From positions 1 to 24,279 of the IMG/VR virus record IMGVR_UViG_3300009124_000103: 24,279 bases of DNA, one strand, 5' to 3'. The first letter of the stretch is position 1. Each line of letters begins with the position of its first letter. The stretch comes from a virus. The notes under the pieces were generated by a model. The model saw nothing but the letters and a program-made list of their open reading frames with translations. It did not search any database and was not told the DNA's origin. Both the position numbers and the translations under genes were made by a program. Positions 5,457-13,801 of the stretch are shown in pieces.

Positions 5457-7115
5457 ATGAACGCTAAAGATTTAATTAAAAAAGCTGAAAGTTTACAGGG
5501 TAGCAGGAGCAACTTTGAAACTGAATGGCAAAATGTAGCTGATTATTTTAGACCTACAAAAGCAAATGTAACAGTTGAAAGGTCGCAAGGAGATAAAAGC
5601 CACATTCAACAACTCTATGAATCGGCACCGATCAACTTTGTTTATGAATTAAAATCAATTGTTATTGGTATTTTGTTTAATAGAAGCATTAAGCCGATTA
5701 ACATTAAATCTGAAAATGAAGAGCTAAACGAAAACCAAGCAATAAAAGACTGGATAGCAGACTTTACTGATATGTTGCTTGCTCAAATGTTTAACCCTAA
5801 AAGCAACTTTGAAAGGGCTTTAAGTGAAGCAGTAGCCGATGATATAGCTTTCGGAACAATGGCAACATTAATTGAAGAAGGCAAAGAATTTCCATTAAGA
5901 TATACTACTCTAAACATTAAAAACTTTTTGATAGCTGAAAATGATGAAGGTGTAGTTGATTATGTTATTATCAAAGATAAGAAAACCGCAAGACAAATAG
6001 TTTCTAAATGGGGCGACAATCCGCAAGCGCAAATATCTGAAAAGATTACAAAGGCTTTAGAAACAGAGCCTTTCAAAGAGTTTGAATTACAACTACATAT
6101 CTTGCCAAGAAAAGAGAGGGATAAAAACAAAATAGATAGACTAAATAAAAAAATAGCTGGTTACTGGGTAGATGTAGAAAATAACTTAATCATTGAAGAA
6201 ATAGGCTGGGATTCAATGCCTGTTGCAGTTGGTAGAAGTGAGAAAGCTACTGGCGAGATGTATGGCACAAGTAGAGCAATGATTGCCTTGCCTGATGCTA
6301 GACAATTAAATCAAATGTCTAAAATTGTAAATGAAGCCTCAGAATTAGCAATTAGACCACCTCTGAATGTAAATGCCACTTATACTAAAAGGATTAATTT
6401 AAGAGCAGGAGCATTAAATAGCCCAGATGCTAAAACTTTACCAGTAGGCAGAGCGGCAATAGAGCCGATTATTACAACTGGCAATATTCCACTAACTCAA
6501 GATTTAATAGCTAGAAAAGAACAAAATATAAGAGAAGTATTTTTCTTAGATAAATTAAAGATATTTGATGACGCAAGGGCAACGGCAACTCAAATATTAG
6601 AGCTTAGGGCTGAAAGTTTAAGAATTATGGGTGATTTTACTTTTGGCGTAATTGATTATATAGAACAATTACTAGATAGATCGTTTAACATTATTTTTAA
6701 TAAAATCTATTTTGTTGATGAGACTAATCAATATCAAGTAATTACAGGTAATGGTTTATTTACAAAACCTTTTCCAAAAGAATTAGCCGAGTCTCCTAAT
6801 TTAAAGATTAATTATCAAAACCCTATCACGCAAGCGCAGAAGCTAAATGAAGCAACTGCAATTGAAAAACTAATTGCCAATATGGCTAATTTGGCACAGA
6901 TTAAACCAGAAGTGTTTGATTTACTTGACAGCGACAAAGTAGTGCGTAAATATTCAGATATCTTGTCAGTTGACCCCGATATTATAAAAGATAAAATCTT
7001 AGTAATGAAGGAAAGGCAAGTAAGACAGCAACAAATGGAACAACAACAAGCTTTAGATCAAGAACAGCAAGCTATGCAAACAGCTTCAATGGCTAAACAA
7101 TCTAAATTAATATAA
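5457..7115 (+). CDS. Portal protein (head-to-tail connector, T7-like)
   Basis: A 552-residue protein matching the podovirus head-to-tail connecting family. It opens with MNAKDLIKKAESLQGSRSNFETEWQNVADYFRP-type sequence, the usual N-terminus of these portals (one stretch, shortened here as RSNFETEWQNVADYFRP). The diagnostic segment GEMYGTSRAMIALPDARQL lies near residue 270. The clip and stem region follows (RATATQILELRAESLRIMG), and the end is a glutamine-rich helix (RQQQMEQQQALDQEQQ). Twelve copies form the ring at the capsid vertex through which DNA enters and to which the tail attaches. The stop overlaps the next ATG by one base. Confidence 0.92.
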   Translation: MNAKDLIKKAESLQGSRSNFETEWQNVADYFRPTKANVTVERSQGDKSHIQQLYESAPINFVYELKSIVIGILFNRSIKPINIKSENEELNENQAIKDWIADFTDMLLAQMFNPKSNFERALSEAVADDIAFGTMATLIEEGKEFPLRYTTLNIKNFLIAENDEGVVDYVIIKDKKTARQIVSKWGDNPQAQISEKITKALETEPFKEFELQLHILPRKERDKNKIDRLNKKIAGYWVDVENNLIIEEIGWDSMPVAVGRSEKATGEMYGTSRAMIALPDARQLNQMSKIVNEASELAIRPPLNVNATYTKRINLRAGALNSPDAKTLPVGRAAIEPIITTGNIPLTQDLIARKEQNIREVFFLDKLKIFDDARATATQILELRAESLRIMGDFTFGVIDYIEQLLDRSFNIIFNKIYFVDETNQYQVITGNGLFTKPFPKELAESPNLKINYQNPITQAQKLNEATAIEKLIANMANLAQIKPEVFDLLDSDKVVRKYSDILSVDPDIIKDKILVMKERQVRQQQMEQQQALDQEQQAMQTASMAKQSKLI

Positions 7116-7327
7116 TGGCTAAACCAGATCAAGAATTAGATTTAATCTTTGCCGAACTATTTAGTAGCGACAATGGCAAAATCGTTTTACAAGCACTTGA
7201 AAGGTCAGTTTTAGAGGCTGACCCTTATTGCATAGGCGCAGATTTTCAAACGGATTCTTTATTTAGAGAAGGTGGCAGGCAAATGCTTCAATACATTTAC
7301 TCAAGGATTGATAATATTAACAAATAA
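7115..7327 (+). CDS. Bbp19-like small head protein
   Basis: A 70-residue protein with the layout of the Bbp19 family of Bordetella phage BPP-1 and relatives: an N-terminal segment ending FSSDNGKIVLQALER, a middle with conserved small and aromatic residues (EADPYCIGADFQTD) and the C-terminal signature SLFREGGRQMLQYIYSRI, equivalent to the FREGQR... of relatives. The family typically lies between portal and scaffold, as here. Its role is not established; it is assumed to be a head-assembly component. It starts within the portal stop codon (TAATG). Confidence 0.7.
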   Translation: MAKPDQELDLIFAELFSSDNGKIVLQALERSVLEADPYCIGADFQTDSLFREGGRQMLQYIYSRIDNINK

Positions 7328-7336
7328 AAATTTTAT

Positions 7337-8098
7337 ATGACCGACGATATAAACAACACACCAGCACAAGAAACAGCTATTGAAACACCAGTTGAAACAG
7401 CTGAAACATCACAAGCGACCGAAGCTAAATCTTTTATGGATTTGATAACTGATGAAGAGCTAAAAGCCTCTAAATCATTGTCTAATTTTAAAGATATTAA
7501 CGGCTTAGCTAAAAGCTATATTAACCTAGAAAAGAAATTAGGCGCACCAAAAGAGCCTGAAAGCTACACGCCTGAACAATACACTTATGAATTGCCAGAA
7601 AATTACCAAGCTAATGAAAACATACTAAATCCAATTAAAGAAAAGGCAATTGAATTAGGTATTAAACCCGAAGCTTTTAAGGCTTTAGTTGAGACTTTTA
7701 CTGGTAAAGAAAGCGAGATAATGCAACAATTAGAAGCTGACAAAGAAACACAGGCTAAACAGTTACAAGAAACTCTTAAAAAAGAATGGGGCAATGAGTA
7801 TGATAGCAAGTTAGATTTAGCTGATAAGACTTGGCAAAAGTTTTCTAATGAGCAAGATGACGAAGTTTTAAGCTCTTTACCGCAAAATGTACAATTAGCT
7901 ATTGCAAAAATTATGGCTAATGTTGGGTCTAAAATTGGAGAAAGTGCAGTTGGTAAGCCGTCTTCAATACAAATTGACCCTAAGACAGAGTTAGACAGTA
8001 TTTATTCTAATCCTCAACATCCTTATTGGCAAGCAGGACACAGTGAGCATAATAATGCAGTAGAAAAAGTAAAAAGTTTAATGTCAAAAATTGCTTGA
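7337..8098 (+). CDS. Capsid assembly scaffolding protein
   Basis: A 253-residue acidic, mostly helical protein, directly before the capsid gene as expected for a scaffold. Residues 1-30 are Thr/Glu/Ala-rich and disordered. The middle includes YTPEQYTYELPENYQ and a long helix (QQLEADKETQAKQLQETLKK). The C-terminus has the characteristic DPKTELDSIYSNPQHPYWQ then HSEHNNAVEKVKSLM; many podovirus scaffolds end with an HPYW...H...AV..V..L motif that docks on the capsid protein. It would template prohead assembly and leave before or during DNA packaging. The ATG follows AAAATTTTAT without a Shine-Dalgarno. Confidence 0.9.
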   Translation: MTDDINNTPAQETAIETPVETAETSQATEAKSFMDLITDEELKASKSLSNFKDINGLAKSYINLEKKLGAPKEPESYTPEQYTYELPENYQANENILNPIKEKAIELGIKPEAFKALVETFTGKESEIMQQLEADKETQAKQLQETLKKEWGNEYDSKLDLADKTWQKFSNEQDDEVLSSLPQNVQLAIAKIMANVGSKIGESAVGKPSSIQIDPKTELDSIYSNPQHPYWQAGHSEHNNAVEKVKSLMSKIA

Positions 8099-8100
8099 CA

Positions 8101-8294
8101 ATATTAAAAATTTAATCTTTCTTTTTTATAACTAAAAAATGCTCTGCTATTTGTGGGGCATTATATACTATGTAATTATCGTCTTTTGAAGTAAAAGGTA
8201 GCTCTGATTGAGTCTTTTTAAGTAAAAAGGTAGCGAAGAGACAATAGTTTACTATTATTTTTTTGTTTTATTTTTTAACTTAAATAACAATATT
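8101..8294 (+). promoter_or_regulatory. Structured leader of the capsid gene
   Basis: No gene lies in this gap. AATGCTC (8138-8144) pairs with GGGCATT (8156-8162). Two imperfect direct repeats follow, 8181-8202 and 8212-8234, of the form GTCTTTT(T)-AAGTAAAA(A)GGTAGC, and each can fold as its own hairpin (CTTTT/AAAAG and CTTTTT/AAAAAG). Next come AATAG-ttta-CTATT (8243-8256) and an ATTTTTTTG run, resembling a weak terminator, about 35 bp before the capsid ATG. A TTGACA at 8095-8100 has no well-spaced -10. The arrangement suggests mRNA stabilisation, processing or attenuation for the most highly expressed gene. Confidence 0.5.
8181..8234 (+). repeat. Two tandem 22-23-bp hairpin repeats
   Basis: gtcttttgaagtaaaaggta followed by gc (8181-8202) is repeated as gtctttttaagtaaaaaggt followed by agc (8212-8234), with a nine-base spacer (tctgattga). 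Differences occur on both arms of the stem, yet pairing is kept (5-bp and 6-bp stems), consistent with selection on structure. Confidence 0.75.
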
Positions 8295-9188
8295 ATGAGC
8301 TTTGACGCAGAATTGTCAAGGGCAACACAAGCATTTAGTAAAAATTTGCATGTCCTTGCAGACCAACAAAAATCACATTTATTAGATACTGTCCGTATCG
8401 AAAGCATGACTACTTTGTCACAATTCTTTGATAGAGTTGGACAAATCAGAATGCAAAAAAGAACTTCACGCCATCAAGATACTGCTTTTACTCCTTTACC
8501 TTATTCTCGTAGAAGAGTAGATATTTCAGACTATGAGTGCGGTGAAATTCTTGATAGAGAGGAAGATGTTATTAAAATGATGTACGACCCTCAATCAGCA
8601 ACTACTCAAATGTTTGTACAAGCTGGAAATATCAACATTGATTCAGTTATTATTAACGAAGGTTTATTAGGTTCAGCCAAAGCTTCCGATTCATCTTTTG
8701 CAATAACTGAAATAGCAGCTCCTACCGCAGTTACAGCAGACGCAACTTACAAACTAGGAGTTGATAAAATCAAAGAAGCTATTGAAACAATGGGCGCAGC
8801 CAATGTTGATTTAGTCGCAGATCGTCCTATTTTGGTTATTTCTTATGCTGAATATGTATCTTTATTGAAACAATCAGAGTTTATTAATAAAGATTTCAAA
8901 ACCAGCCCTAACCAAGAATTGACTGTTAATAACTTCAATAATTTCTTAGGTGTTGATATTAAGATTGTTAGCAACGAAATATTACCAGTTTCTGGGAACA
9001 ACAGAACTTGTGTATTATATACAAAACAATCTTGTATCCTTGGCGTGCAAAACAAGTTTAAAATTGATGCTGGTAAAGACTATTCAAAAGGTGGTTCTTT
9101 GCGTGTGATCGGTAAACAAAATATTGGCGCGGTTCGTATGGAAGAAGCTAGAGTCGTTCCTTTAACTTGTGATACAACAAAAGCTTAA
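8295..9188 (+). CDS. Major capsid protein
   Basis: A 297-residue protein in the canonical place after the scaffold. It begins MSFDAELSRATQAFSKNLHV and contains FDRVGQIRMQKRTSRHQDTAFTP-like sequence (abridged as QIRMQKRTSRHQDTAF), then SRRRVDISDYECGEILDRE, features I associate with the HK97-fold capsid proteins of BPP-1- and P22-like podoviruses. The C-terminal part, KFKIDAGKDYSKGGSLRVIG then NIGAVRMEEARVV, is typical of the last strands of such capsids. There is no obvious N-terminal cleavable delta domain, fitting the separate scaffold. The start has only an A/T-rich leader (TAAATAACAATATT). It forms the icosahedral shell. Confidence 0.9.
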   Translation: MSFDAELSRATQAFSKNLHVLADQQKSHLLDTVRIESMTTLSQFFDRVGQIRMQKRTSRHQDTAFTPLPYSRRRVDISDYECGEILDREEDVIKMMYDPQSATTQMFVQAGNINIDSVIINEGLLGSAKASDSSFAITEIAAPTAVTADATYKLGVDKIKEAIETMGAANVDLVADRPILVISYAEYVSLLKQSEFINKDFKTSPNQELTVNNFNNFLGVDIKIVSNEILPVSGNNRTCVLYTKQSCILGVQNKFKIDAGKDYSKGGSLRVIGKQNIGAVRMEEARVVPLTCDTTKA

Positions 9189-9216
9189 ACCTTAAACTTA
9201 AAATTATAAAATTATT

Positions 9217-9720
9217 ATGGCAGTAGTAGATAAAGCAGGAAGTGTTAATAACTTATCAAGTGTTGACACTCCTAATGCTCTAGTTGGTGAAATTGTTACC
9301 AATGGGGCAAAACTTAGATTTATTAGAGAAACAGTAGAAATCGCAGCAGCCGATGATGACGGGTCTAAATATAGACTTGCTCGTATTCCTGCAAATGCAG
9401 TAATCAAAGAAGCAACTATCGCTTGTGATGCAATCACAGGTGGTACTGACTTTGATTTAGGTTTCTATGATATACCTTCTAAAAATAGCGGTGCAGTTAT
9501 TGTTAAAGATTGCTTAATGAATGGGCAAACTTTGGCAAGTGCTAGCAGAACTATTGATGGTTTACAATCAGTAGCTATTGAAAACCTTCAAAAAAAAGCT
9601 TGGGAAATAGCTTCCCTTTCTGCTGACCCTAAAAAGTTAGTAGATGTTGTTTTGACTGGTAATACAGTAGGAACAGCAGCAGGAACTGTTACTCTTACTC
9701 TTGTTTATACTTTAGAATAA
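9217..9720 (+). CDS. Capsid cement/decoration protein (Bbp16-like)
   Basis: A 167-residue, beta-rich protein without cysteines in its N-terminal half, immediately after the capsid gene, where BPP-1 encodes its cement protein (Bbp16). The pattern RFIRETVEIAAADDDGSKYR, RIPANAVIKEATIACDAI, TDFDLGFYD, and a closing VTLTLVYTLE resembles the conserved family found at this position in many podoviruses, in which strand-rich subunits clamp capsid subunits together. It ends five bases before a strong terminator, so it closes the capsid transcript. Assignment rests on position and pattern. Confidence 0.7.
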   Translation: MAVVDKAGSVNNLSSVDTPNALVGEIVTNGAKLRFIRETVEIAAADDDGSKYRLARIPANAVIKEATIACDAITGGTDFDLGFYDIPSKNSGAVIVKDCLMNGQTLASASRTIDGLQSVAIENLQKKAWEIASLSADPKKLVDVVLTGNTVGTAAGTVTLTLVYTLE

Positions 9721-9725
9721 ACAAT

Positions 9726-9754
9726 TAGGGGGGCTAAAAACCCCCCTATTTCTT
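9726..9754 (+). terminator. Strong rho-independent terminator after the capsid/cement genes
   Basis: TAGGGGGG (9726-9733), loop ctaaaaa (9734-9740), CCCCCCTA (9741-9748), then TTTCTTT. The 8-bp stem with six G-C pairs is by far the most stable simple hairpin in this AT-rich window. It separates the head genes from the tail genes and should lower transcription of the latter relative to the capsid. The complementary strand also has A-rich flanks, but no leftward gene would use it. Confidence 0.9.
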
Positions 9755-9763
9755 TAAATAGCT

Positions 9764-10357
9764 ATGACCACTAAAACATCAATTTGCAATAAGGCTTTAC
9801 GCAAACTAGGCTTAAATCCCTTAATCAATGTGGACACTGACACATCAAGGGAAGCTACTTTTTGCAAAGCAAATTATGATGAAATATTACTAGAAACCCT
9901 AAGACTACACAACTGGAACTTTGCCATTTTTAGACAATCTTTAAATAAAGATAACACAACTCCTGCCTTTGAATATAGCTATAGATTTATATTACCAACA
10001 ATTCCTATGTTTGTAAGGTTGTTAGAAGTATATAATAACACTAACTTTAGGCTAGAAAATAAGTATATTTTAACCAATGAAAACAGTGTTAAAATTAGAT
10101 ATATAGGCAAAGAAACCGACCCTAACAAATATGATTCTATTTTTATTAATGTTTTTGCTTGTAGGTTAGCAATAGAAATAGGCTATCCCTTAACCTCTGA
10201 TACTGGTAGAATAACTAGAATAGACAATGAATATAGAGAATATTTATCACTAGCTAGAGAAAGAGATAATTTAGAAGATAACGACATTGCTGAAACTTCT
10301 GATAGCTTTAGTAACTCAAGAATAACTGGGGCAACCTTTAATTTCACAACTACTTAA
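9764..10357 (+). CDS. Tail tubular protein A-like (tail adaptor, T7 gp11-like)
   Basis: A 197-residue protein with the signature of the tail tubular A family: SICNKALRKLGLNPLINVD at the N-terminus, then ATFCKANYDEILLETLRLHNW followed by NFA, and later IFINVFACRLAIEIGYPLT. In T7-like phages a dodecamer of this protein binds under the portal and joins the nozzle and the fibres. It lies directly before the tubular B gene, the usual order, and its stop overlaps the next start (TAATG). The ATG lies 10-15 bp past the terminator, so transcription must come from read-through or an unseen promoter. Confidence 0.9.
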   Translation: MTTKTSICNKALRKLGLNPLINVDTDTSREATFCKANYDEILLETLRLHNWNFAIFRQSLNKDNTTPAFEYSYRFILPTIPMFVRLLEVYNNTNFRLENKYILTNENSVKIRYIGKETDPNKYDSIFINVFACRLAIEIGYPLTSDTGRITRIDNEYREYLSLARERDNLEDNDIAETSDSFSNSRITGATFNFTTT

Positions 10358-12888
10358 TGCCAAGAGTATCTGAAATAAGAACAAACTTTAATGCTGGCGA
10401 GCTATCAACCCTTGTAAACGCACGAACACAATTTGAAAGATACTTTAACGGCTCTGAAACAATACAAAACTTTGTTACTTTAGTACAGGGTTTATTAATC
10501 AGAAGAAAAGGCTTTAGATTCATAGGAGAAGCCAAATACTCAACTAAAAAAGCTAGATTAATCCGTTTTGAATTTAGCACAGTTCAAACTTATGCAATAG
10601 AATTAGGAGAGGGCTATTTACGCTTTTATTCTCAACAAGGAAGAGTTTTAGACAATTCAACAACAATCACTGGCGCAACAAATGCTAACCCTGTTGTAAT
10701 TACTGATACTGGACACCCTTATTCTGATGGCGATGAAATCATTATCCAAAATGTTGGAGGAATGACTGAGATAAACAATAAGAAGTTTACAGTAGCCAAT
10801 AAAACAGCCAATACTTATGAATTAGCAGGAATAGACGGCACAAGCTATGGAACATATACAAGTGGAGGCACAGCTTCAAGAATACACGAAATAACTTGCC
10901 CTTATTTAGAAAGCGATTTATTTGATGTTAAATTCGTGCAAGATAGTGATGTAGTTTATTTTATCCACCCTAACTACCCTATACAAAAACTAATTAGAAC
11001 AAGTATAAACGCATTTACTTTAAGTGAAGTAGAGCTTGTCAAAGGTCCATATGTTGATGAGAATATAATAGCAACTGATCTAGTAACCATAACTGGTGGC
11101 GCACCTTGGACGGAAGGCTCAACATTAACCCTAACCGCCAGCGGAGGACATACTCCTTTTACTAGCGACCATGTAGGCGGATTATGGAAAGTTAGAAGTG
11201 GGACTGATATTGCCCATCTTAAAATAACTGGATTCACAAGCTCAACAGTAGTTACAGTTGAAGCAATGAACGATGTCCCTGCTAGCTTACAAGGAACAGC
11301 CAAATTTACTTGGTCGGAAGGTGAATTTAGTGATGCTCGTAGTTATGCAGGGGCAATTGCTTTTCACGAACAAAGAATGATTCTTGCTGGAAGTGCCAAT
11401 GCACCGCAAAGGATATGGTTTTCTAACTCAAATGCTGATTATGAAAATTTTGAAGCAGGTATTGAAGATGATGACCCTTTTATAATTAAAATAGCTTCAC
11501 AAAAGGGCGACCCTATAAGATGGTTATTCTCTGACCAAGTTTTATTTGTAGGTACTAGTGGCTCAATATTTAGAATTAAAAACTCGGCTAACAGCTCGGC
11601 AATAACTCCGACTGATATTGATGTTAAGAAACATATTGCTTATGGTAGTGCTAATATTCAACCAGAAGCAGTAGGTGAAGTGCCTATTTATATTCAAAAG
11701 AATAATCAAACAGTAAGGGCTATTAGTTTTAGTATTGATAGCGATAAATACAAAGCAGTTGACATAACAACCGATAGCGACCATATAACAGGAACAGGGG
11801 TAACTAGCCTTGAATATCAACAAATCCCTTTATCTTGCTTATGGGCAATAAGAGAAGATGGACAAATAGCAAGATTAGTATTAGAAACCGATCAACAAGT
11901 GCAAGCTTGGTCAAGATATGTTACTCAAGGAACTTTTGAAACAGTGGCAGTGGTTAGTGATGCACAAGATAATGACGAGATATATTCTATTGTAAAAAGA
12001 ACAATTAACGGCGTAACTAAACGCTTTGTAGAGGTTCAAGAGCCTAATTATTTAGTAGATGATTTAAACGGCTTATTTTTAGACTCTAGTTTAACATATA
12101 ACGGCACACAATCAACAACTTTAACTTTAACTGATGTTTTAGGTTCATCGGTTTTATTAACTGAAGATGGCGATGTTTTACTTACTGAAAGTGGCGATGT
12201 TTTATTAACTGAAGATGTACCCGTTACAATTACATCTGATATTGATGTATTTAGCAGTGATGATGTAGGCAAAGAAATTCATCAATTAAGAGATTATGGC
12301 AGTGGGAAAGCTTTAATAACTGGCTTTACTGATGCTAAAACAATAACAGTAACAATAATAGAAAAATTTAATTCAACTACTTTAAACCCTAACGAGTGGG
12401 CAATAGCAATCAAAACAGTAACTGGATTAGATCATTTAGAGGGTGAGGTTGTTAATATATCGTCTGATGGTGCAACACTGCCAGTTGAAACAGTAGCCAA
12501 TGGTCAAATAACTATTGACACGGCAGGGGCTATAGTTCATGTTGGTTTGCTATATACTTCAATTCAAAAGAATATGCCAATTGAAGCAACCGCTTTATCT
12601 AGTATTTTAGGAACATCACAACATAAAGATAAAAGAATAGATGGGGTTGTAATTAAATTCGATAAAACAAGGGGTGGTAAAATTATCACTGATAATGAAA
12701 CTATCCCTATACCTGCAAGAAGTTTTGCAGATAAAATGAACGAAGTACCTGCTTTATTTAGTGGGGATAAGGAAGTAACAATTGCTACTGGCTGGGATAA
12801 GTACGGACAAATACAAATAATCCAAGACGAGCCCCAGCCTATGAGTATTAAAAGTATTACTTATAAAGTAACTGTAAATGATAAATGA
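10357..12888 (+). CDS. Tail tubular protein B-like (tail nozzle, T7 gp12-like)
   Basis: An 843-residue, beta-rich protein. The N-terminus (VSEIRTNFNAGELSTLVNAR, FERYFNGSETIQNFVTLVQG, RRKGFRFIGEAKYSTKKARLI) is the characteristic opening of podovirus nozzle proteins. Later segments, FHEQRMILAGSANAPQRIWF and DGQIARLVLETDQQVQAWSR, are typical of the same family. Six copies would form the distal tail tube that opens on ejection. At about residues 599-621 there is an inserted short repeat VLLTE[DS]GD, two and a half copies. The gene overlaps the next by four bases (ATGA). Confidence 0.9.
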   Translation: MPRVSEIRTNFNAGELSTLVNARTQFERYFNGSETIQNFVTLVQGLLIRRKGFRFIGEAKYSTKKARLIRFEFSTVQTYAIELGEGYLRFYSQQGRVLDNSTTITGATNANPVVITDTGHPYSDGDEIIIQNVGGMTEINNKKFTVANKTANTYELAGIDGTSYGTYTSGGTASRIHEITCPYLESDLFDVKFVQDSDVVYFIHPNYPIQKLIRTSINAFTLSEVELVKGPYVDENIIATDLVTITGGAPWTEGSTLTLTASGGHTPFTSDHVGGLWKVRSGTDIAHLKITGFTSSTVVTVEAMNDVPASLQGTAKFTWSEGEFSDARSYAGAIAFHEQRMILAGSANAPQRIWFSNSNADYENFEAGIEDDDPFIIKIASQKGDPIRWLFSDQVLFVGTSGSIFRIKNSANSSAITPTDIDVKKHIAYGSANIQPEAVGEVPIYIQKNNQTVRAISFSIDSDKYKAVDITTDSDHITGTGVTSLEYQQIPLSCLWAIREDGQIARLVLETDQQVQAWSRYVTQGTFETVAVVSDAQDNDEIYSIVKRTINGVTKRFVEVQEPNYLVDDLNGLFLDSSLTYNGTQSTTLTLTDVLGSSVLLTEDGDVLLTESGDVLLTEDVPVTITSDIDVFSSDDVGKEIHQLRDYGSGKALITGFTDAKTITVTIIEKFNSTTLNPNEWAIAIKTVTGLDHLEGEVVNISSDGATLPVETVANGQITIDTAGAIVHVGLLYTSIQKNMPIEATALSSILGTSQHKDKRIDGVVIKFDKTRGGKIITDNETIPIPARSFADKMNEVPALFSGDKEVTIATGWDKYGQIQIIQDEPQPMSIKSITYKVTVNDK
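12151..12217 (+). repeat. 24-bp in-frame tandem repeat in the nozzle gene
   Basis: gttttattaactgaagatgg followed by cgat (12151-12174) is repeated at 12175-12198 with four changes, and partly at 12199-12217. It encodes VLLTEDGD, VLLTESGD, VLLTED. The third copy is closer to the first than to the second, which suggests slippage or gene conversion. Confidence 0.85.
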
Positions 12889-13301
12889 TAATTAAACCAT
12901 TTAACATTGCACATATAGACATAATAAACACAAAGATTAAATATCCTAATTTAAATATATTAAAAGAGGAAATTTACCCTTTAGAGTGCGACGAAGCTAA
13001 AACTTATTTGATAGATGATAGAATTATATTTTGTTGCGGTATAAAATGGGTTAGGCAAGGCGTAGGGCATTGTTGGGTGGTCCCTAGTGTTTATGTTGAT
13101 AAATACGCAAAAACCTTTTATAAAGAGATTAGAAGGCTTTTAGATGAGTATTGTTTAAAGATGGGTATTCATAGGATACAAACTTCTATTAGTGACCCTT
13201 TTGTTAATTGGATTGAAAAATTAGGCTTTCATAGAGAGGCAGTTTTGGAAAAAATAACTTTCGATAAGCAGGACGAGTATTTATATGTTAAATTTTATTA
13301 A
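12885..13301 (+). CDS. GNAT-fold protein, T7 gp13-like internal/assembly protein
   Basis: A 138-residue protein with an acetyltransferase-like pattern: strand KTYLIDDRIIFCCGIKWVRQ, a GVGHCWVVPS strand-turn, helix AKTFYKEIRRLLDEYCLKMG, strand HRIQTSISDP, and the late GNAT-like segment FVNWIEKLGFHREAVLEKI. Proteins of this type occur just after the nozzle gene in T7-like phages (gp13, needed for assembly of the internal core). The canonical acetyl-CoA loop (Q/RxxGxG/A) is not clear, so catalysis is doubtful. It starts by a four-base overlap with the nozzle gene and is followed by the gp14-like gene, supporting a virion-assembly role. Confidence 0.75.
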   Translation: MIIKPFNIAHIDIINTKIKYPNLNILKEEIYPLECDEAKTYLIDDRIIFCCGIKWVRQGVGHCWVVPSVYVDKYAKTFYKEIRRLLDEYCLKMGIHRIQTSISDPFVNWIEKLGFHREAVLEKITFDKQDEYLYVKFY

Positions 13302-13310
13302 GGTAAAATA

Positions 13311-13799
13311 ATGGCAACTGGAACAGTTTTAGCTGCTGGGGCTGGATTACAAGCTGGAGGTTCTATTTTTGGTGGAATATCGGGTTTTAAACAGTCAAAA
13401 AGACAGAAAAGAGCCTTAGAAGCCCAAGCTAATTTTAACCGTCAACAAGCTCAAATTGAAAGAGAATTAGGTGAGTTTGATGTAGCACAGCAATCAAGGG
13501 CTTTTGATAAGCTAATGGGTAGGCAACGCCTTTCTTTTGCCGCTAGTGGAGTTGAATTGGCTGGTTCAGCTTTAGATGTATTAGAAGAGTCAGCAAGAGA
13601 TAAACAAGCCACAATAGAAAATATTAGATTATTGGCAGAGTCAAAAGCAAGAGCTTTAGAGTTTGGCGCTGGTCAATTAATGCAACAAGGTAGAGACACA
13701 ATGAGAGCTGGCAGAAACGCCTTGGTTAGTTCTATTTTTGGTGGTGCAGGTAGTGCCTTAAAAGGCTATGGACAATATCAACAATTGAAAGCGCAGTAG
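13311..13799 (+). CDS. Internal virion protein, T7 gp14-like
   Basis: A 162-residue protein with a Gly/Ala-rich hydrophobic N-terminus (GTVLAAGAGLQAGGSIFGGI), a long charged helix (KRALEAQANFNRQQAQIERE), the phrase RQRLSFAASGVELAGSALDV, and a second glycine-rich hydrophobic end (SSIFGGAGSALKGYGQ). This helix-rich layout with SFAASGVxxxGSA is typical of gp14-type ejection proteins, which leave the virion early and form a pore in the outer membrane. It follows the gp13-like gene and precedes the gp15-like and gp16-like genes, the T7 order. AAGGT eight bases upstream may act as Shine-Dalgarno. Confidence 0.85.
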   Translation: MATGTVLAAGAGLQAGGSIFGGISGFKQSKRQKRALEAQANFNRQQAQIERELGEFDVAQQSRAFDKLMGRQRLSFAASGVELAGSALDVLEESARDKQATIENIRLLAESKARALEFGAGQLMQQGRDTMRAGRNALVSSIFGGAGSALKGYGQYQQLKAQ

Positions 13800-13801
13800 T
13801 T

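Noticed and set aside
8095-8132. Capsid promoter TTGACA...TATAAC
   Set aside because: The boxes are 26 bp apart, far beyond the 16-18 bp range, and no better -10 lies between them.
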